Part shown: positions 63,630 through 64,000 of the stretch, one piece after another | How the letters are laid out: each line of letters opens with the position of its first letter | Numbering within the stretch: the stretch's first letter is position 1 | Assembly (NCBI RefSeq): GCF_023016005.1 | Contig: NZ_JALKAZ010000002.1 | Location: forward strand, 427,276 to 491,275 | Source of the DNA: Erythrobacter sp. F6033 | GTDB lineage: Bacteria; Pseudomonadota; Alphaproteobacteria; Sphingomonadales; Sphingomonadaceae | Direction: 5' to 3' | DNA length: 64,000 nucleotides | The notes under the pieces: model-generated | What the model saw: only the letters and a program-made list of their open reading frames with translations | Databases searched by the model: none | Told to the model about the DNA's origin: nothing | Made by a program: the position numbers and the translations under genes

Positions 63630-64000
63630 CTCCACATCCGGGCGCGGAAATGGCGATTGGCCGTGGTCCGCGCTTGGAATACTTCAGACCAGCGATAAGG
63701 ACGCAATCCACGCGGCCTATGCGGCCAAGCGTGCCGAACTCGATGCGCAGGCGATGCGCATCTCTGCCTTTGCCGAACTGACCGAGGCGCGCGAGAAGGC
63801 GCTCTTTCTTGCGTCGGAGATACTGCGTGAGGAAGCGCGCGGAGCCCCGGAAAAGTCCGACGATGCGGTTGACGTGGCAGCGTCAGGACAAGCACCCCTC
63901 GCCGAACCCGAACCCGAACCCGAACCCGAACCCGAACCCGAACCCGAACCCGAACCCGAACCCGAACCCGAACCCGAACCCGAACCCGAACCCGAACCCG
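63619..64000 (+). CDS. J-domain-like N-terminus followed by a Glu-Pro repeat (3' end outside window)
   Basis: An open frame that overlaps the end of the hexose-phosphate mutase gene by 11 bases and runs off the window. A TTG at 63619 with GGGGAG directly upstream is the best start; a TTG at 63601 is another. The visible 127 residues show DWPWSALGI followed by DAIHAAYAAKRAELDAQ, which reads like the first two helices of a J domain without a clear HPD. An acidic stretch follows, and then (Glu-Pro) repeats from 63904 to the window edge. The function is unknown; the rest of the protein is not visible. Confidence 0.68.
   Translation, partial: MVINSTSGRGNGDWPWSALGILQTSDKDAIHAAYAAKRAELDAQAMRISAFAELTEAREKALFLASEILREEARGAPEKSDDAVDVAASGQAPLAEPEPEPEPEPEPEPEPEPEPEPEPEPEPEPEP
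63904..64000 (+). repeat. (GAACCC)n hexanucleotide tandem repeat, coding for (Glu-Pro)n
   Basis: Sixteen perfect copies of GAACCC plus one base are visible, cut by the window end, without a single mismatch. The unit is 6 bases, so copy changes keep the frame. Perfect repetition at the DNA level (both codons never vary) points to recent expansion by slippage or unequal recombination. An assembly limit in this tract is also possible. Confidence 0.97.

Noticed and set aside
63904..64000. Tandem repeat as a CRISPR array
   Set aside because: The unit is only 6 bases with no spacers; it is an in-frame Glu-Pro coding repeat.

Overview
The window looks like a stretch of ordinary chromosome from an alphaproteobacterium. 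It most likely belongs to the Sphingomonadales, close to Erythrobacter and its relatives; this is an inference from gene content, not a computed placement. The markers are MipZ, the CtrA inhibitor SciP (DUF1153), a petABC cytochrome bc1 operon, a DUF3035/BamF-like lipoprotein directly after lspA, and several small proteins of sphingomonad type. I see no insertion sequence, prophage, integrase, plasmid gene, CRISPR array or rRNA. There are two tRNA genes, Thr-GGT and Gly-TCC.

Region by region. 1-4.7 kb is the end of an exopolysaccharide locus: an O-antigen ligase/polymerase fragment, a Wza-like export lipoprotein, a Wzc-like tyrosine autokinase with a Tyr-Gly tail, and an unrecognised membrane-anchored protein. 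4.7-13 kb holds fabI, a YihY/BrkB membrane protein, a CbpA-like DnaJ, pdxH, a PhzF enzyme, a serine hydrolase lipoprotein, a small Cys-containing protein, GDP-L-fucose synthase and mnmA. 13-14.3 kb is a coupled pair (unknown gene + sciP) and a GlsB-type stress membrane protein, each followed by a clear terminator. 14.4-20.6 kb is an RND efflux pair, whose pump carries a large central insertion, followed by a DUF445 protein. 20.6-29 kb holds a TonB_C-like secreted protein, etfBA, a DUF6265+LprI-like fusion, sucC, an inositol-monophosphatase-family enzyme, an OmpA-type lipoprotein and a CorC/HlyC-type membrane protein.

From 38.8 kb leftwards to 28.9 kb runs a tightly packed minus-strand series: gpmA, purE, purK, folA, an M19 dipeptidase, ribF, a glycerophosphodiesterase, ileS, lspA and the BamF-like lipoprotein. 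Many of its junctions overlap by 1 or 4 bases. 39-49.9 kb holds tRNA-Thr, an SDR, an acyl-CoA dehydrogenase with an isovaleryl-CoA-dehydrogenase-like active-site layout, two coupled PH-domain membrane proteins, a small acetyltransferase, a threonine-aldolase-like enzyme coupled to an EamA transporter, a YeeZ-like epimerase, pepN and pgeF. 50-53 kb is petABC, with a possible 25-codon leader ORF, followed by a terminator and apt. 53.7-60 kb holds a cation/proton antiporter coupled to an OmpA-type lipoprotein, then the sulfate-assimilation operon cysD-cysNC-cysQ and tRNA-Gly. 60-64 kb holds panC, mipZ, a membrane-anchored Pam18-like J protein, a phosphomannomutase/phosphoglucomutase, and the start of a J-domain-like protein that runs into a (GAACCC)n = (Glu-Pro)n repeat at the window edge.

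How the parts fit. The hexose-phosphate mutase and GDP-fucose synthase could supply sugar nucleotides for the surface polysaccharide locus. etfBA and the acyl-CoA dehydrogenase belong to acyl-CoA oxidation. petABC and sucC serve respiration and the TCA cycle. sciP and mipZ mark a Caulobacter-like cell-cycle programme.

I found no clearly new multi-gene defence or mobile system. The most unusual points are the J-protein/EP-repeat group next to mipZ, the unknown gene coupled to sciP, a LiuR-like palindrome in front of etfBA, a terminator hairpin that contains the next gene's ribosome binding site, and the enlarged RND pump.
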